Below are positions 18,362-26,829 of a DNA stretch of 64,000 nucleotides, in pieces. Within the stretch, counting starts at the first letter, position 1, and every line of letters begins with the position of its first letter. A program made the position numbers and the translations under genes. Location: positions 248,001-312,000 of the forward strand of contig NZ_JBHSBI010000002.1 of NCBI RefSeq assembly GCF_042650645.1, in the 5' to 3' direction. The notes below the pieces were generated by a model, which worked only from the letters and a program-made list of their open reading frames with translations, did no database searches and was not told the origin of the DNA. This DNA comes from Nonomuraea purpurea. Its GTDB lineage: Bacteria; Actinomycetota; Actinomycetes; Streptosporangiales; Streptosporangiaceae.

Positions 18362-19867
18362 CTAGGCCGCCGGGCAGGTGCTGCCCTTGCTCGGCATGCG
18401 GCCGTCGATCAGGTACGTGTCCACGATCCCCTGGATGCACTTGCTGCCCGACAGGTACGCCCCGTGCCCCTCGCCCTCGTAGGTGACGAGCGTGGCGGTC
18501 TTGAGCTGGGCCGTCAGCCTGGGCGCCCACTCGTACGGCGTGGCGGGGTCGCCCCTGCCGCCCACGACCATGATCGGCGCCGACCCGGTGGCGTTCACGT
18601 GGCGCGCCTCGTCGCTGCCCTTGGCCGGCCAGACCCGGCACAGCCCGCCTGAGCCCTCGCTGCCGAACAGCGGCGAGATCTTCAGCGCGGCCGCCTCGGT
18701 GCGCCGCAGCTCCGCCTCCGTGGGGCGTTCCGTGGTGTCCACGCAGGTGATGGCGGGGAAGCTGGTCATCTGGGTGGAGTAGGAGCCGTCGGGGGAGCGG
18801 CCGGTGTAGGAGTCGGCCAGGTACATCAGCGCGTCGCCCTTGCCCTTGATCGCCTCGGAGAGCGCCTGCTCCAGGAACGGCCAGGTCAGCTCGGAGTAGA
18901 GCGCCGCGGCCACGCCCGTGGAGGCCAGGCCCTGGGTGAGCTCGCGGGTGCCGACCTTCAGCGGCTGGACGGTGAGCTGGTTCATCAGCTTCTCGACGTT
19001 GGCGTCCGCGGTGGTCGCGTCATTGCCGATGTCGCACGATCCGTCCTTGACGCACGAGCGCAGGAAACTCTCGTACGCCTTCTGGAACCCGCGCGTCTGG
19101 GTCAGCGTCCGCTGCTCGAAGTTGACCGTGGGGTCGAGCGGGGCGTCGAGCACCATGCGGCCCACGTTCTTGGGGAACTCGGTGGCGTAGACGCCGCCGA
19201 GCTGGGTGCCGTACGACATGCCCACGTAGTTGAGCTTGGCGTCGCCGAGGGCGGCGCGGATGCGGTCCATGTCGCGGGCCGCGTTCACGGTGCCCACGTA
19301 CGGGAGGATCTTGCCGGAGTTCTGCTGGCACAGCGCCGCGAACTGCTTGTTGGCCGCCGCCGACTCGCGATGCGTCTCCTCGTTGGACGGAAGCGTGTCC
19401 AGCGAGGTGAAACGGTCCATTTCCGCGCTGTTGCCGCAGCGCACCCCGGAGCTGCGCTCGACGCCGCGCGGATCGAAGCTGATCAGGTCGTAGCGGGCGC
19501 GCAGCGCGGCGAGCGCCTTGCCCGCCTGGTCGAGCGTGTCGACCCCGGACGCCCCCGGGCCGCCGAAGTTGAAGACGACGGATCCGAGCCGCTGGCCCTT
19601 GCCCGCCGTGGTCGCCAGCTTGATCAACGCCAGGTCGAGCTGCTCGCCGCGGGGGTTGGCGTAGTCCAGAGGCACCGCGAGCTTGCCGCACTGCACCTTC
19701 GCGTCCGTGCGGGCCGGAGGCTCGCCGTCAGGACGCCTGATGTCGGTGCACGGCCCCCAGGCGATCTTGTCGGGGGCGGCGGTGGACTGCGTGGCGGGCT
19801 CGGCGGCCGGCACCGTGGAACATCCGGCGGCCGCCACGATCAGGGCCGCGGCAAGGACACGTCGCAT
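18362..19867 (-). CDS. Secreted alpha/beta hydrolase lipoprotein (tripeptidyl aminopeptidase-like)
   Basis: A 501-residue exported hydrolase of the S33/TAP-like family. A signal peptide ends in AAAGC, giving a lipidated cysteine at about residue 16. The oxyanion loop FNFGGPGASG, the nucleophile elbow GMSYGTQLGG, the acid in VGGRGDPATPYEWA and the His in EGEGHGAYL are all present. Streptomyces relatives release N-terminal tripeptides. ATG at 19867 starts exactly at the signal peptide; longer in-frame starts add a sequence unlike a signal. Confidence 0.9.
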   Translation of the reverse strand: MRRVLAAALIVAAAGCSTVPAAEPATQSTAAPDKIAWGPCTDIRRPDGEPPARTDAKVQCGKLAVPLDYANPRGEQLDLALIKLATTAGKGQRLGSVVFNFGGPGASGVDTLDQAGKALAALRARYDLISFDPRGVERSSGVRCGNSAEMDRFTSLDTLPSNEETHRESAAANKQFAALCQQNSGKILPYVGTVNAARDMDRIRAALGDAKLNYVGMSYGTQLGGVYATEFPKNVGRMVLDAPLDPTVNFEQRTLTQTRGFQKAYESFLRSCVKDGSCDIGNDATTADANVEKLMNQLTVQPLKVGTRELTQGLASTGVAAALYSELTWPFLEQALSEAIKGKGDALMYLADSYTGRSPDGSYSTQMTSFPAITCVDTTERPTEAELRRTEAAALKISPLFGSEGSGGLCRVWPAKGSDEARHVNATGSAPIMVVGGRGDPATPYEWAPRLTAQLKTATLVTYEGEGHGAYLSGSKCIQGIVDTYLIDGRMPSKGSTCPAA

Positions 19868-20004
19868 CAGATAGTTTTCCCCTCGTCTCTCAGGGGGGAA
19901 GTAGTGCCCACAATACGTGACCGAATACCAAACCGGGTGAGGCGGCACGACCCCTCCTGACGTGCCGCCCCACCGTCCAGACGGCGCGGGCGGCCGGATA
20001 TGAC

Positions 20005-20038
20005 GGCGCTCCCGCGAAACCGGATTCGCGGGAGCGCC
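20005..20038. terminator. Strong hairpin downstream of aceE
   Basis: A perfect 14-bp stem, GGCGCTCCCGCGAA (20005-20018) with TTCGCGGGAGCGCC (20025-20038), and a six-base loop. It lies 15 bp beyond the aceE stop in the direction of aceE transcription, and would insulate the hydrolase gene beyond it. Confidence 0.85.
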
Positions 20039-20052
20039 CCTTCCGGATGACG

Positions 20053-22800
20053 TCAGACGCCCATGGACTGGGTGTCGTTGCTCTCGGCGCCGCCGGCCTC
20101 GGTGACGCCGTTCTTGAGGTGGTAGCGGGCGATGGCCTCGCGCAGCACCTCGCCGTCGAGCTCGCCCCGCTTGACCAGGCTGGTCAGCACGGCCAGCGTG
20201 ATCGAGGCGGCGTCGACGTGGAAGTGGCGGCGCAGCGCCGAGCGGGTGTCGGACAGGCCGAACCCGTCGGTGCCCAGCGAGGACCAGTCACCCGGCACCC
20301 ACTGCGCGATCTGGTCCTGCACGGCCTTCATGTAGTCGCTGACGCCCACGAACGGCCCCTGAGCCTGCGACAGCACCTGGGTCACGTACGGGACGCGCCG
20401 CTCGGCGTCGGGGTTGAGCAGGTTGTGCTCCTCGCAGGCCAGAGCGTCGCGGCGCAGCTCGGACCACGACGTCGCCGACCACACCTCGGCCGACACGCCC
20501 CAGTCCTCCGCCAGCAGCCGCTGGGCCTCCATCGCCCACGGACCCGCCACGCCCGAGGACAGGATGTTGGCCTTCGGGCCCTGTGTCTGGGGACCGTCGG
20601 CGAACTTGTACAGGCCCTTGAGCAGCCCCTGCACGTCGATGTTCGCCGGCTGGGCGGGCTGCAGGTAGGGCTCGTTGTAGACGGTCAGGTAGAAGAAGAC
20701 GTCCTCCGGCTGGTCGCCGTACATCCGGCGCAGGCCGTCCTTGACGATGTGGGCCACCTCGAACGCCCAGGACGGGTCGTAGGAGACCGAGGCCGGGTTG
20801 GTCGAGGCGATGAGCGGCGTGTGGCCGTCCTCATGCTGCAGGCCCTCGCCGTTGAGCGTGGTGCGGCCCGCGGTGGCGCCGAGCAGGAAGCCGCGGCCCA
20901 TCTGGTCGCCCATCTGCCACATCTGGTCGCCGGTGCGCTGCCACCCGAACATCGAGTAGAAGATGTAGATCGGGATCATGTGCTCGCCGTGCGTGGCGTA
21001 GGAGGTGCCGGCCGCGATGGCGGAGGCCATCGAGCCCGACTCGCTGATGCCCTCGTGCAGGATCTGGCCCTGCACGGCCTCCTTGTAGGACAGCAGCAGC
21101 TCCCGGTCGACGGCCTCGTAGGTCTGGCCGTGCGGAGAGTAGATCTTCGCCGTGGGGAACATCGCGTCGAGACCGAACGTCCTGGCCTCGTCGGGGATGA
21201 TCGGCACGAACCTGTGGCCGATCTCCTTGTCGCGCATGAGGTCCTTGAGCAGCCGCACGAACGCCATGGTGGTGGCGACCTGCTGCTTGCCCGAGCCCTT
21301 CTGGAAGCCGCCGTAGACCTCGTCGCCGGGCAGTTTGACCGGCTTGGCGCGCATGACCCGCTTGGGCAGCACGCCGCCGAGCGCGGCGCGGCGCTCCATC
21401 ATGTACTGGATCTCGGGGTCGTTCTCGCCCGGGTGGAAGTACGGGGGAAGGTCGCCCTCCAGCGCCGAGTCGGGGATCGGCAGGTAGAGCCGGTCGCGGA
21501 ACTCCTTGAGCTCGGCCTTGGTGAGCTTCTTCATCTGGTGGGTGGCGTTGCGGGCCTCGAAGTCCTTGCCCAGCGTCCAGCCCTTGATGGTCTGGGCGAG
21601 GATCACGGTCGGCTGGCCGACGTGCTCGCGGGCCGCCTTGAACGCCGCGTAGACCTTGCGGTAGTCGTGGCCGCCGCGCGACAGCTTGCGGATGTCGTCG
21701 TCGGTCAGGTGCTCGACCATCTTGCGCAGGCGCGGGTCGCCGCCGAAGAAGTGCTCGCGGATGTACTCGCCGGACTCGACCGAGTACGTCTGGTACTGGC
21801 CGTCGGGCGTGGTGTTCATCTGGTTGACCAGCACGCCGTCGACGTCGGCGGCCAGCAGCGGGTCCCAGTCGCGGCCCCACACGACCTTGATCACGTTCCA
21901 GCCGGCGCCGCGGAAGTACGACTCCAGCTCCTGGATGATCTTGCCGTTGCCGCGGACCGGGCCGTCGAGCCGCTGCAGGTTGCAGTTGATCACGAAGGTG
22001 AGGTTGTCGAGCTCCTCACGCGCGGCCAGGCCGATCGCGCCCAGCGACTCGGGCTCGTCCATCTCGCCGTCGCCCAGGAACGCCCATACGTGGCTGCGGC
22101 TGGTGTCCTTGATCTGGCGGTTGAGCAGGTAGCGGTTGAACCGCGCCTGATAGATCGCGCCGATCGGGCCCAGGCCCATGGAGACCGTGGGGAACTCCCA
22201 GAAGTCGGGCATGAGGCGCGGGTGCGGATAGGAGGGCAGGCCGTGGAAGCCGTGCGACAGCTCCTGGCGGAACGCGTCGAGCTGGGCCTCGTTGAGCCGG
22301 CCCTCAAGGAAGGCACGGGCGTAGATGCCCGGCGCGGCGTGCCCCTGGAAGAAGACCTGGTCGCCCGACTCGCCGTGGTCCTTGCCGCGGAAGAAGTGGT
22401 TGAAGCCCACCTCGTAGAGCGAGGCCGCCGAGGCGTAGGTGGCGATGTGGCCGCCGACGTTGGTACGGGCGTTGGCACGGGAGACCATGATCGCCGCGTT
22501 CCAGCGGATGTAGGCGCGGATGCGGCGTTCGACGTGCTCGTCGCCCGGGAACCAGGGCTCGCGCTCCGGCGGGATCGTGTTGATGTAGTCGGTGCTGCGC
22601 AAGCCCGGCACGCCGACCTGATGCTCGCGGGCCCGCTCGAGCATGCGGAGCATGAGGTAGCGGGCTCTGGTGCGGCCCTCGGTCTTGACGACGTTGTCGA
22701 GGGACTCGAGCCACTCGTTGGTCTCGCTGGGGTCGACATCAGGTAGCTGGCTGGGTAGGCCGTCGCTGATGATCGAGAATCGCTGGCGTCCGGAAGCCAC
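20053..22800 (-). CDS. aceE: Pyruvate dehydrogenase E1 component (homodimeric type)
   Basis: A 915-residue thiamine-diphosphate enzyme that decarboxylates pyruvate and passes the acetyl group to E2 of the pyruvate dehydrogenase complex. Hallmarks include NVGGHIATYASAASL, the ThDP motif GDGEMDEPES...NCNLQRLDGPVRGN, and EGISESGSMASAIAAGT. The GTG at 22800 was chosen because the protein then opens VASGRQ...GLPSQLPD, in register with Streptomyces AceE, and GGAAGG precedes it; in-frame ATGs at 22851 and 22878 are alternatives. It stands alone with its own terminator. Confidence 0.96.
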   Translation of the reverse strand: MASGRQRFSIISDGLPSQLPDVDPSETNEWLESLDNVVKTEGRTRARYLMLRMLERAREHQVGVPGLRSTDYINTIPPEREPWFPGDEHVERRIRAYIRWNAAIMVSRANARTNVGGHIATYASAASLYEVGFNHFFRGKDHGESGDQVFFQGHAAPGIYARAFLEGRLNEAQLDAFRQELSHGFHGLPSYPHPRLMPDFWEFPTVSMGLGPIGAIYQARFNRYLLNRQIKDTSRSHVWAFLGDGEMDEPESLGAIGLAAREELDNLTFVINCNLQRLDGPVRGNGKIIQELESYFRGAGWNVIKVVWGRDWDPLLAADVDGVLVNQMNTTPDGQYQTYSVESGEYIREHFFGGDPRLRKMVEHLTDDDIRKLSRGGHDYRKVYAAFKAAREHVGQPTVILAQTIKGWTLGKDFEARNATHQMKKLTKAELKEFRDRLYLPIPDSALEGDLPPYFHPGENDPEIQYMMERRAALGGVLPKRVMRAKPVKLPGDEVYGGFQKGSGKQQVATTMAFVRLLKDLMRDKEIGHRFVPIIPDEARTFGLDAMFPTAKIYSPHGQTYEAVDRELLLSYKEAVQGQILHEGISESGSMASAIAAGTSYATHGEHMIPIYIFYSMFGWQRTGDQMWQMGDQMGRGFLLGATAGRTTLNGEGLQHEDGHTPLIASTNPASVSYDPSWAFEVAHIVKDGLRRMYGDQPEDVFFYLTVYNEPYLQPAQPANIDVQGLLKGLYKFADGPQTQGPKANILSSGVAGPWAMEAQRLLAEDWGVSAEVWSATSWSELRRDALACEEHNLLNPDAERRVPYVTQVLSQAQGPFVGVSDYMKAVQDQIAQWVPGDWSSLGTDGFGLSDTRSALRRHFHVDAASITLAVLTSLVKRGELDGEVLREAIARYHLKNGVTEAGGAESNDTQSMGV

Positions 22801-23614
22801 TGGGTCTCGCCTTCCGAGATGGACTGATGTCTGGTCTGGGTCGCCTTCCATCCTGGTCGCTAGCCGTAGAAAACGCATCTCTACTCGCTGGTAACCAGGG
22901 TGTCCCTGCTGGCAGGGTCAGCTTCGATGGCCTAGACCACCGATGGTAGGACGAATCGACACCAAAGGTTACATCCCCGGTGCAATTTAACAAGACCGGA
23001 AAATGAACGAAATTTCGCTCGAATGTCCTGTTGACGACTGTCCCATGCCTCCAGCTTGCCCCGAAGAGGGGGATCTCACCCATGAGGGCGTGTGACGTGA
23101 CGGGCGAGTCTAGCCACCGGCCTGTCCGTACGGCGCTGACGGGGCGGTCTGTCGCTCACATCGTCGGCGCCGCCGGTCTTTCTGCGGCCCACTCGCCCGC
23201 TCTTTGTTGGGAGGAGCCCGTGTCGTCGAGCACCGTGAGACGGGTCGGCGGTCACTCTGTGCGACCGTTCGTGACTCCCCGGCTGATCCACTCCGCAACT
23301 CACCGGGACGTGAGTCTGTCGGGCTGTCACGGTTCGGCATCGTTATGTCCAGGGATCACGCGTAGATCTTCGGAGCGGAACCGGCCAGGATCGTGGCGCG
23401 GGCCGGGACGACGTCCGCACCCGTGCCGCCGCCGGCGGGAGCGCTTACGACGTCGCCGATCGAGCACGTGTGCGGCGCCGCCGTCCCGCTGTGAAGCCCG
23501 AAACGTCGCATCTGCGCAGAGTAACGTTTTGGTCATCTTTGTACGGGCTCCAAGGCGATGCAAAACTTCCGAATCGTCCTTTTCGTGCGGCCTGCCGCGT
23601 ACCAATCTGGAGGT
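22801..23614. other. Long intergenic region upstream of aceE
   Basis: About 0.8 kb without a convincing gene. It must hold the aceE promoter on the minus strand and that of the DUF1918 gene on the plus strand. The palindrome CTGGTAACCAG at 22888-22898 could be an aceE operator, and GAGTAACGTTTTGG near 23519 lies in a local AT-richer patch that may be promoter. Short open frames exist on both strands but lack ribosome sites and family resemblance. Confidence 0.5.
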
Positions 23615-23797
23615 ATGAATGCGACGGTGGGCGACCGGCTCCTGGTGCACGGGAATACCGTTGGCGAAAGGGACCGGGGTGGCGTAATCATGGAGGTCCA
23701 GGGCCCGGAGGGCGGGCCTCCCTACATGGTGCGGTTCGACGACGGGCACACCGGGCTGGTGTTTCCCGGCCCCGACGCCGTCGTCGTGCCTAAGTAA
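23615..23797 (+). CDS. DUF1918 small protein
   Basis: A 60-residue protein matching DUF1918, a small beta-rich, actinobacteria-specific family (ATVGDRLLVHG...GGVIMEVQGPEGGPPYMVRF.DGH..LVFPGPDA). Function is unknown; the fold resembles an SH3-like barrel. The ATG at 23615 follows GGAGG by one base, a short but strong ribosome site. The next gene begins 9 bp after the stop. Confidence 0.85.
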   Translation: MNATVGDRLLVHGNTVGERDRGGVIMEVQGPEGGPPYMVRFDDGHTGLVFPGPDAVVVPK

Positions 23798-23806
23798 GAT
23801 TTCCAC

Positions 23807-24214
23807 GTGAGATCTGAAATCATCTCTGTGACCACAGGTTCACGAGAGACGGTGCACGACATCACCGCCGAATGTGCGGAGTTCGTGCGAGCGCAGGGGG
23901 CAGACGGGCTTTTGCATGTGTTCGTGCCCCACGCGACGGCGGGTGTCGCCCTGCTCGAATTGGGCTCGGGCAGCGACGACGACCTGCTCGCCGCACTGCG
24001 TGATCTCCTGCCTGCCGACGAACGGTGGCGTCACGCCCACGGTTCGCGCGGTCACGGCAGGTCACATGTGATGCCCGCGCTGGTCCCGCCGTACGCCACC
24101 ATCCCGGTGCTCGGCGGGCGCATGGCGCTGGGTACATGGCAGTCTGTCGCACTGGTTGACCTGAACGTCGACAACGTGCAACGCCAGGTTCGCCTGTCGT
24201 TTTTGCCGGATTGA
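23807..24214 (+). CDS. YjbQ/UPF0047 family protein
   Basis: A 135-residue protein of the YjbQ family, which forms trimers and in bacteria shows weak thiamine-phosphate synthase activity. Conserved elements are FVPHATAGVALLE, RSHVMPALVPP and LGTWQSVALVDL. The start is GTG. It follows the DUF1918 gene closely, probably in one transcript. Confidence 0.87.
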   Translation: MRSEIISVTTGSRETVHDITAECAEFVRAQGADGLLHVFVPHATAGVALLELGSGSDDDLLAALRDLLPADERWRHAHGSRGHGRSHVMPALVPPYATIPVLGGRMALGTWQSVALVDLNVDNVQRQVRLSFLPD

Positions 24215-24331
24215 TTCTGGCCGACTACGGCCGTACCCGTGGCGACCGTTGACGACTGAGGGTCACAGCGTGTGGACTGTGCCGAAGCGATAAACCGCAT
24301 AAGCGGGGCCACTCAAGCAGGAGGGATAAAC

Positions 24332-24760
24332 GTGAGCGCGACCGCGGGTCAGGCGCAGAGCGAGCGCGGCCTGGCCGAACGACTCGGCCTCAAGTCGGGT
24401 CAGGTGGTGCAGGAGATCGGTTGGGACGAGGACGTCGACGACGAGCTTCGCGAGTCCATCGAGAACCTGACCGGCAACGAGCTGTTGGACGACGATAGCG
24501 ACGACGTCGTCGACGTGGTGCTGCTGTGGTGGCGCGACGACGACGGAGATCTCTTCGACGCTCTGACCAGCGCCATGCGATCACTCGCAGAAGGCGGCCA
24601 GATCTGGCTGCTCACGCCCAAGGCCGGACGCGAGGGCCACGTGGAGCCGAGTGACATCGGGGAGGACGCCACCACGGCGGGCCTCTCGCAGACCAGCAGC
24701 GTCTCCGCCGCATCCGACTGGTCCGGGACCAGGCTCGTCACGCCCAAGGGCCGACGGTAG
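24332..24760 (+). CDS. DUF3052 family protein
   Basis: A 142-residue actinobacterial protein. It opens with a short Ser/Gln-rich stretch, then LAERLGLKSGQVVQEIGWDED, a very acidic middle and IWLLTPKAGREGHVEPSDI, followed by a Ser/Thr-rich tail ending in RLVTPKGRR. This matches DUF3052, commonly found between aceE and an AhpE-like gene. Function unknown. The GTG at 24332 is preceded by GGAGG. Confidence 0.87.
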   Translation: MSATAGQAQSERGLAERLGLKSGQVVQEIGWDEDVDDELRESIENLTGNELLDDDSDDVVDVVLLWWRDDDGDLFDALTSAMRSLAEGGQIWLLTPKAGREGHVEPSDIGEDATTAGLSQTSSVSAASDWSGTRLVTPKGRR

Positions 24761-24797
24761 GGAGTCTGAGCGCCTGCCATGCGGCAGGATGGTGCCT

Positions 24798-25250
24798 GTG
24801 AGCGCACATCCTGCCGAGGTCGGCGCCCCGGCTCCTGATTTCGAGCTGCAGGACCAGCACGGCACGCCGGTACGCCTGTCCCAGTTCCGGGGCACCAAAG
24901 TCGTGCTGGTCTTCTACCCGCTGGCCTTCAGCGGGGTCTGTCACGGCGAGCTGTCCGCCCTGCGCGACCAGCCGCTGGACGGCCAGGTGCTGACGGTGTC
25001 CGTCGACTCCGTCTTCACGCACCGTGCCTGGGCGGATATCGAGGGTTACACCTTCGCGCTGCTCTCCGATTTCTGGCCACACGGACAGGTCGCGCAGGCG
25101 TACGGTGTCTTCGATGAGGCGAAAGGGCTCGCTTCGCGGGGGACCTTCGTCATCGACGGCGAGGGCGTGATCCGGTGGTCGGTGGTCAATCCGATCTCCT
25201 CCGCACGTGACGTCGCCGACTACGTGAAGGCACTCGCCGACATTTCTTGA
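24798..25250 (+). CDS. AhpE-like one-cysteine peroxiredoxin
   Basis: A 150-residue thioredoxin-fold peroxidase that reduces hydroperoxides. The peroxidatic Cys48 lies in PLAFSGVCHGEL, with Arg in the later ALRDQ context. There is no second cysteine, so it is a 1-Cys enzyme like Mycobacterium tuberculosis AhpE, which is recycled by mycothiol/mycoredoxin. The GTG at 24798 has AGG nine bases upstream; an ATG three codons earlier is possible but too close to that site. Confidence 0.9.
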   Translation: MSAHPAEVGAPAPDFELQDQHGTPVRLSQFRGTKVVLVFYPLAFSGVCHGELSALRDQPLDGQVLTVSVDSVFTHRAWADIEGYTFALLSDFWPHGQVAQAYGVFDEAKGLASRGTFVIDGEGVIRWSVVNPISSARDVADYVKALADIS

Positions 25251-25262
25251 CTTCGGAGGGAA

Positions 25263-25586
25263 ATGATGCCCTGCTACCGGTGCGGGGCCCGGCAGACCGA
25301 CCCGGTGCGTGGCGCCAGCCCGTGGCAGCGCGGGGTGCGCAACGAGTCCCAAGTGTTGATCTGCCCGGACTGTCAACGGCTGCACGACCTCGACCTCGAC
25401 TCGTGCGCCGGCTGCGGGTCCACGGCGTTGATCTGCCGGCTGGGCGAGGTGGAGTGCCGGGCCTGCGGCACGGTGCGGATGGCGATGGCCCGCACCGACA
25501 CCTCCCCGGCCGACCCGGTGACACCGCCGCCAGGGCTTTCCGCGGAGGTGGAGGCGGCACTCAACCGGGTGCTGGGACGGGCCTGA
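25263..25586 (+). CDS. Zinc-ribbon protein with three CxxC pairs
   Basis: A 107-residue protein with CxxC knuckles at residues 4-7 (CYRC), 34-37 (CPDC) and 48-51 (CAGC), then further Cys at 58 and at CRAC. It probably binds two zinc ions, and the family is unknown. GGAGG lies before two adjacent ATGs. The gap from the peroxiredoxin gene is 12 bp, so they are likely co-transcribed. Confidence 0.8.
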   Translation: MMPCYRCGARQTDPVRGASPWQRGVRNESQVLICPDCQRLHDLDLDSCAGCGSTALICRLGEVECRACGTVRMAMARTDTSPADPVTPPPGLSAEVEAALNRVLGRA

Positions 25587-25783
25587 GGGCCGCTGAGGGC
25601 CGTCCGGGGGTCCGTGGGCTGCCCAGGGGTCGGCCGTCGCCGTATCGGGCCACTGAGGGCCGGAGAGAGCGCCTGGAGACGCTGGCCGACTCCCTCTGAG
25701 AGCTTCGGCAGGCAACTCTGCAAGATCCTTGGCGAACAGCTTCTTTCCAGACATTTCCCTGAGCTGCGCTATCGTCTCCTTCC

Positions 25784-26734
25784 GTGTCCGCAATAAGTTC
25801 GTTCGTCGTTGCGCTCGACGTCGGTGGCACGTCCATGAAGGGCGGGCTGGTCAGCGAGTCCGGCGCGGTGCTGTTGAGCGAGCGGCGCCCGACCCCGCGA
25901 GCGGAGGGCCCTGAGGCGGTCGTGGCCGCCATCTCCGACTTCATCAGCCACCTGGCCGGATCGGGCGACGGGAACCCCGCGGGCGTGGGGCTGGCCGTAC
26001 CGGGCCTGGTGTCGGAGAACGCGGCGATCTACGCGGCGAACCTCGGCTGGCGCGACGTCCCCGCCACCGACTTCACCACCCTGGACATCCCGGTGATGCT
26101 CGGCCACGACGTACGCACCGGGGGCCTCGCGGAGAGCATCCTCGGCGCCGGCCGGGGCCTTTCCGACTTCCTCTTCCTGCCCATCGGCACGGGCATCGCG
26201 GGCGCCTCGATCATCCGCGGCGAGCCGTACGGCGGCTCATCCGGCTGGGCAGGCGAGATCGGCCACACCCCGGTCTTCCCGGACGGCGAAGAGTGCGCGT
26301 GCGGCCAGTTCGGCTGCCTCGAAACCTACGCCTCAGCCGCCTCGGTGGGCCGCCGCTACAGCCAGCGGGCGGGCGTCGAGGGCGTCAAGGCGGAGCAGGT
26401 CGTCTCCTCCGACGATCCGATCGCCATCGAGGTATGGGACGAGGCCGTGGAGGCGCTGTCCCTGGCGCTGGCCACATACACCCTGCTCCTGGACCCCTCG
26501 ATGATCGTCCTCGGAGGCGGCCTCGCCGAAGCCGGCCCCGCCCTCTTCGACCCGGTACGCACCCGCCTCATCAAACGCCTCGCCTTCCGCGAAGCACCCC
26601 CACTGATCCCGGCGGCACTCGGCGTGGACGCCGGCATGCTCGGCGCGGCCCTCCTGGGCTGGCGCGCCGCGGACCGCCCCGAACTCGGCCCCGGCTGGGC
26701 GGTGGATGTGCGATCGGACCCGGTGGTGTCGTAA
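25784..26734 (+). CDS. ROK-family sugar kinase
   Basis: A 316-residue kinase of the ROK family (glucokinase-like). The N-terminal ATP-binding DVGGTSMKGGL (about 11-21), the catalytic Asp in GHDVRTGGLAE, the sugar-binding GEIGHTP, and the zinc motif CACGQFGC are all present. No N-terminal HTH is seen, so it is an enzyme rather than a repressor. The start is GTG. It ends 17 bp before the tRNA gene, at the chromosome-prophage junction. Confidence 0.9.
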   Translation: MSAISSFVVALDVGGTSMKGGLVSESGAVLLSERRPTPRAEGPEAVVAAISDFISHLAGSGDGNPAGVGLAVPGLVSENAAIYAANLGWRDVPATDFTTLDIPVMLGHDVRTGGLAESILGAGRGLSDFLFLPIGTGIAGASIIRGEPYGGSSGWAGEIGHTPVFPDGEECACGQFGCLETYASAASVGRRYSQRAGVEGVKAEQVVSSDDPIAIEVWDEAVEALSLALATYTLLLDPSMIVLGGGLAEAGPALFDPVRTRLIKRLAFREAPPLIPAALGVDAGMLGAALLGWRAADRPELGPGWAVDVRSDPVVS

Positions 26735-26751
26735 GGTGTAGTGCCGATCAG

Positions 26752-26823
26752 GGGCGGTTAGCTCAGCGGTAGAGCACTCGCCTTACAAGCGAGGGGTCAC
26801 TGGTTCGAACCCAGTACCGCCCA
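26752..26823 (+). tRNA. tRNA-Val (anticodon UAC)
   Basis: The sequence folds into a full cloverleaf: acceptor GGGCGGT with ACCGCCC, D arm GCTC...GAGC, anticodon stem CTCGC/GCGAG around loop CTTACAA (anticodon TAC at 26784-26786), and T arm ACTGG/CCAGT with TTCGAAC. The discriminator base is A; the CCA end is not fully encoded. The integrase gene ends seven bases later, so the prophage is inserted at the 3' end of this tRNA. Confidence 0.96.
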
Positions 26824-26829
26824 CCCAGG
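26784..26829. other. Left attachment site (attL) region
   Basis: The anticodon-to-3'-end half of tRNA-Val directly joins the integrase gene. Phage tyrosine integrases commonly use the 3' part of a tRNA as the core so that the tRNA is restored. No second copy of this segment is found in the window, so the right end lies beyond 64,000 and the exact core length cannot be set. Confidence 0.5.

Noticed and set aside
20047..22746. An 899-residue open frame antisense to aceE
   Set aside because: Same cause; the translation is low-complexity (Val, Arg, Gly, Leu) and aceE is certain.
22801..23614. Riboswitch or small RNA upstream of aceE
   Set aside because: No conserved riboswitch core could be recognised, only a short palindrome and AT-richer patch.
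25561..25793. A minus-strand frame beginning with a TTG and reading KKLFAKDLAELPAEAL
   Set aside because: Starts well but soon becomes Pro-rich and overlaps the 3' end of the zinc-ribbon gene; no ribosome site or neighbours support it.
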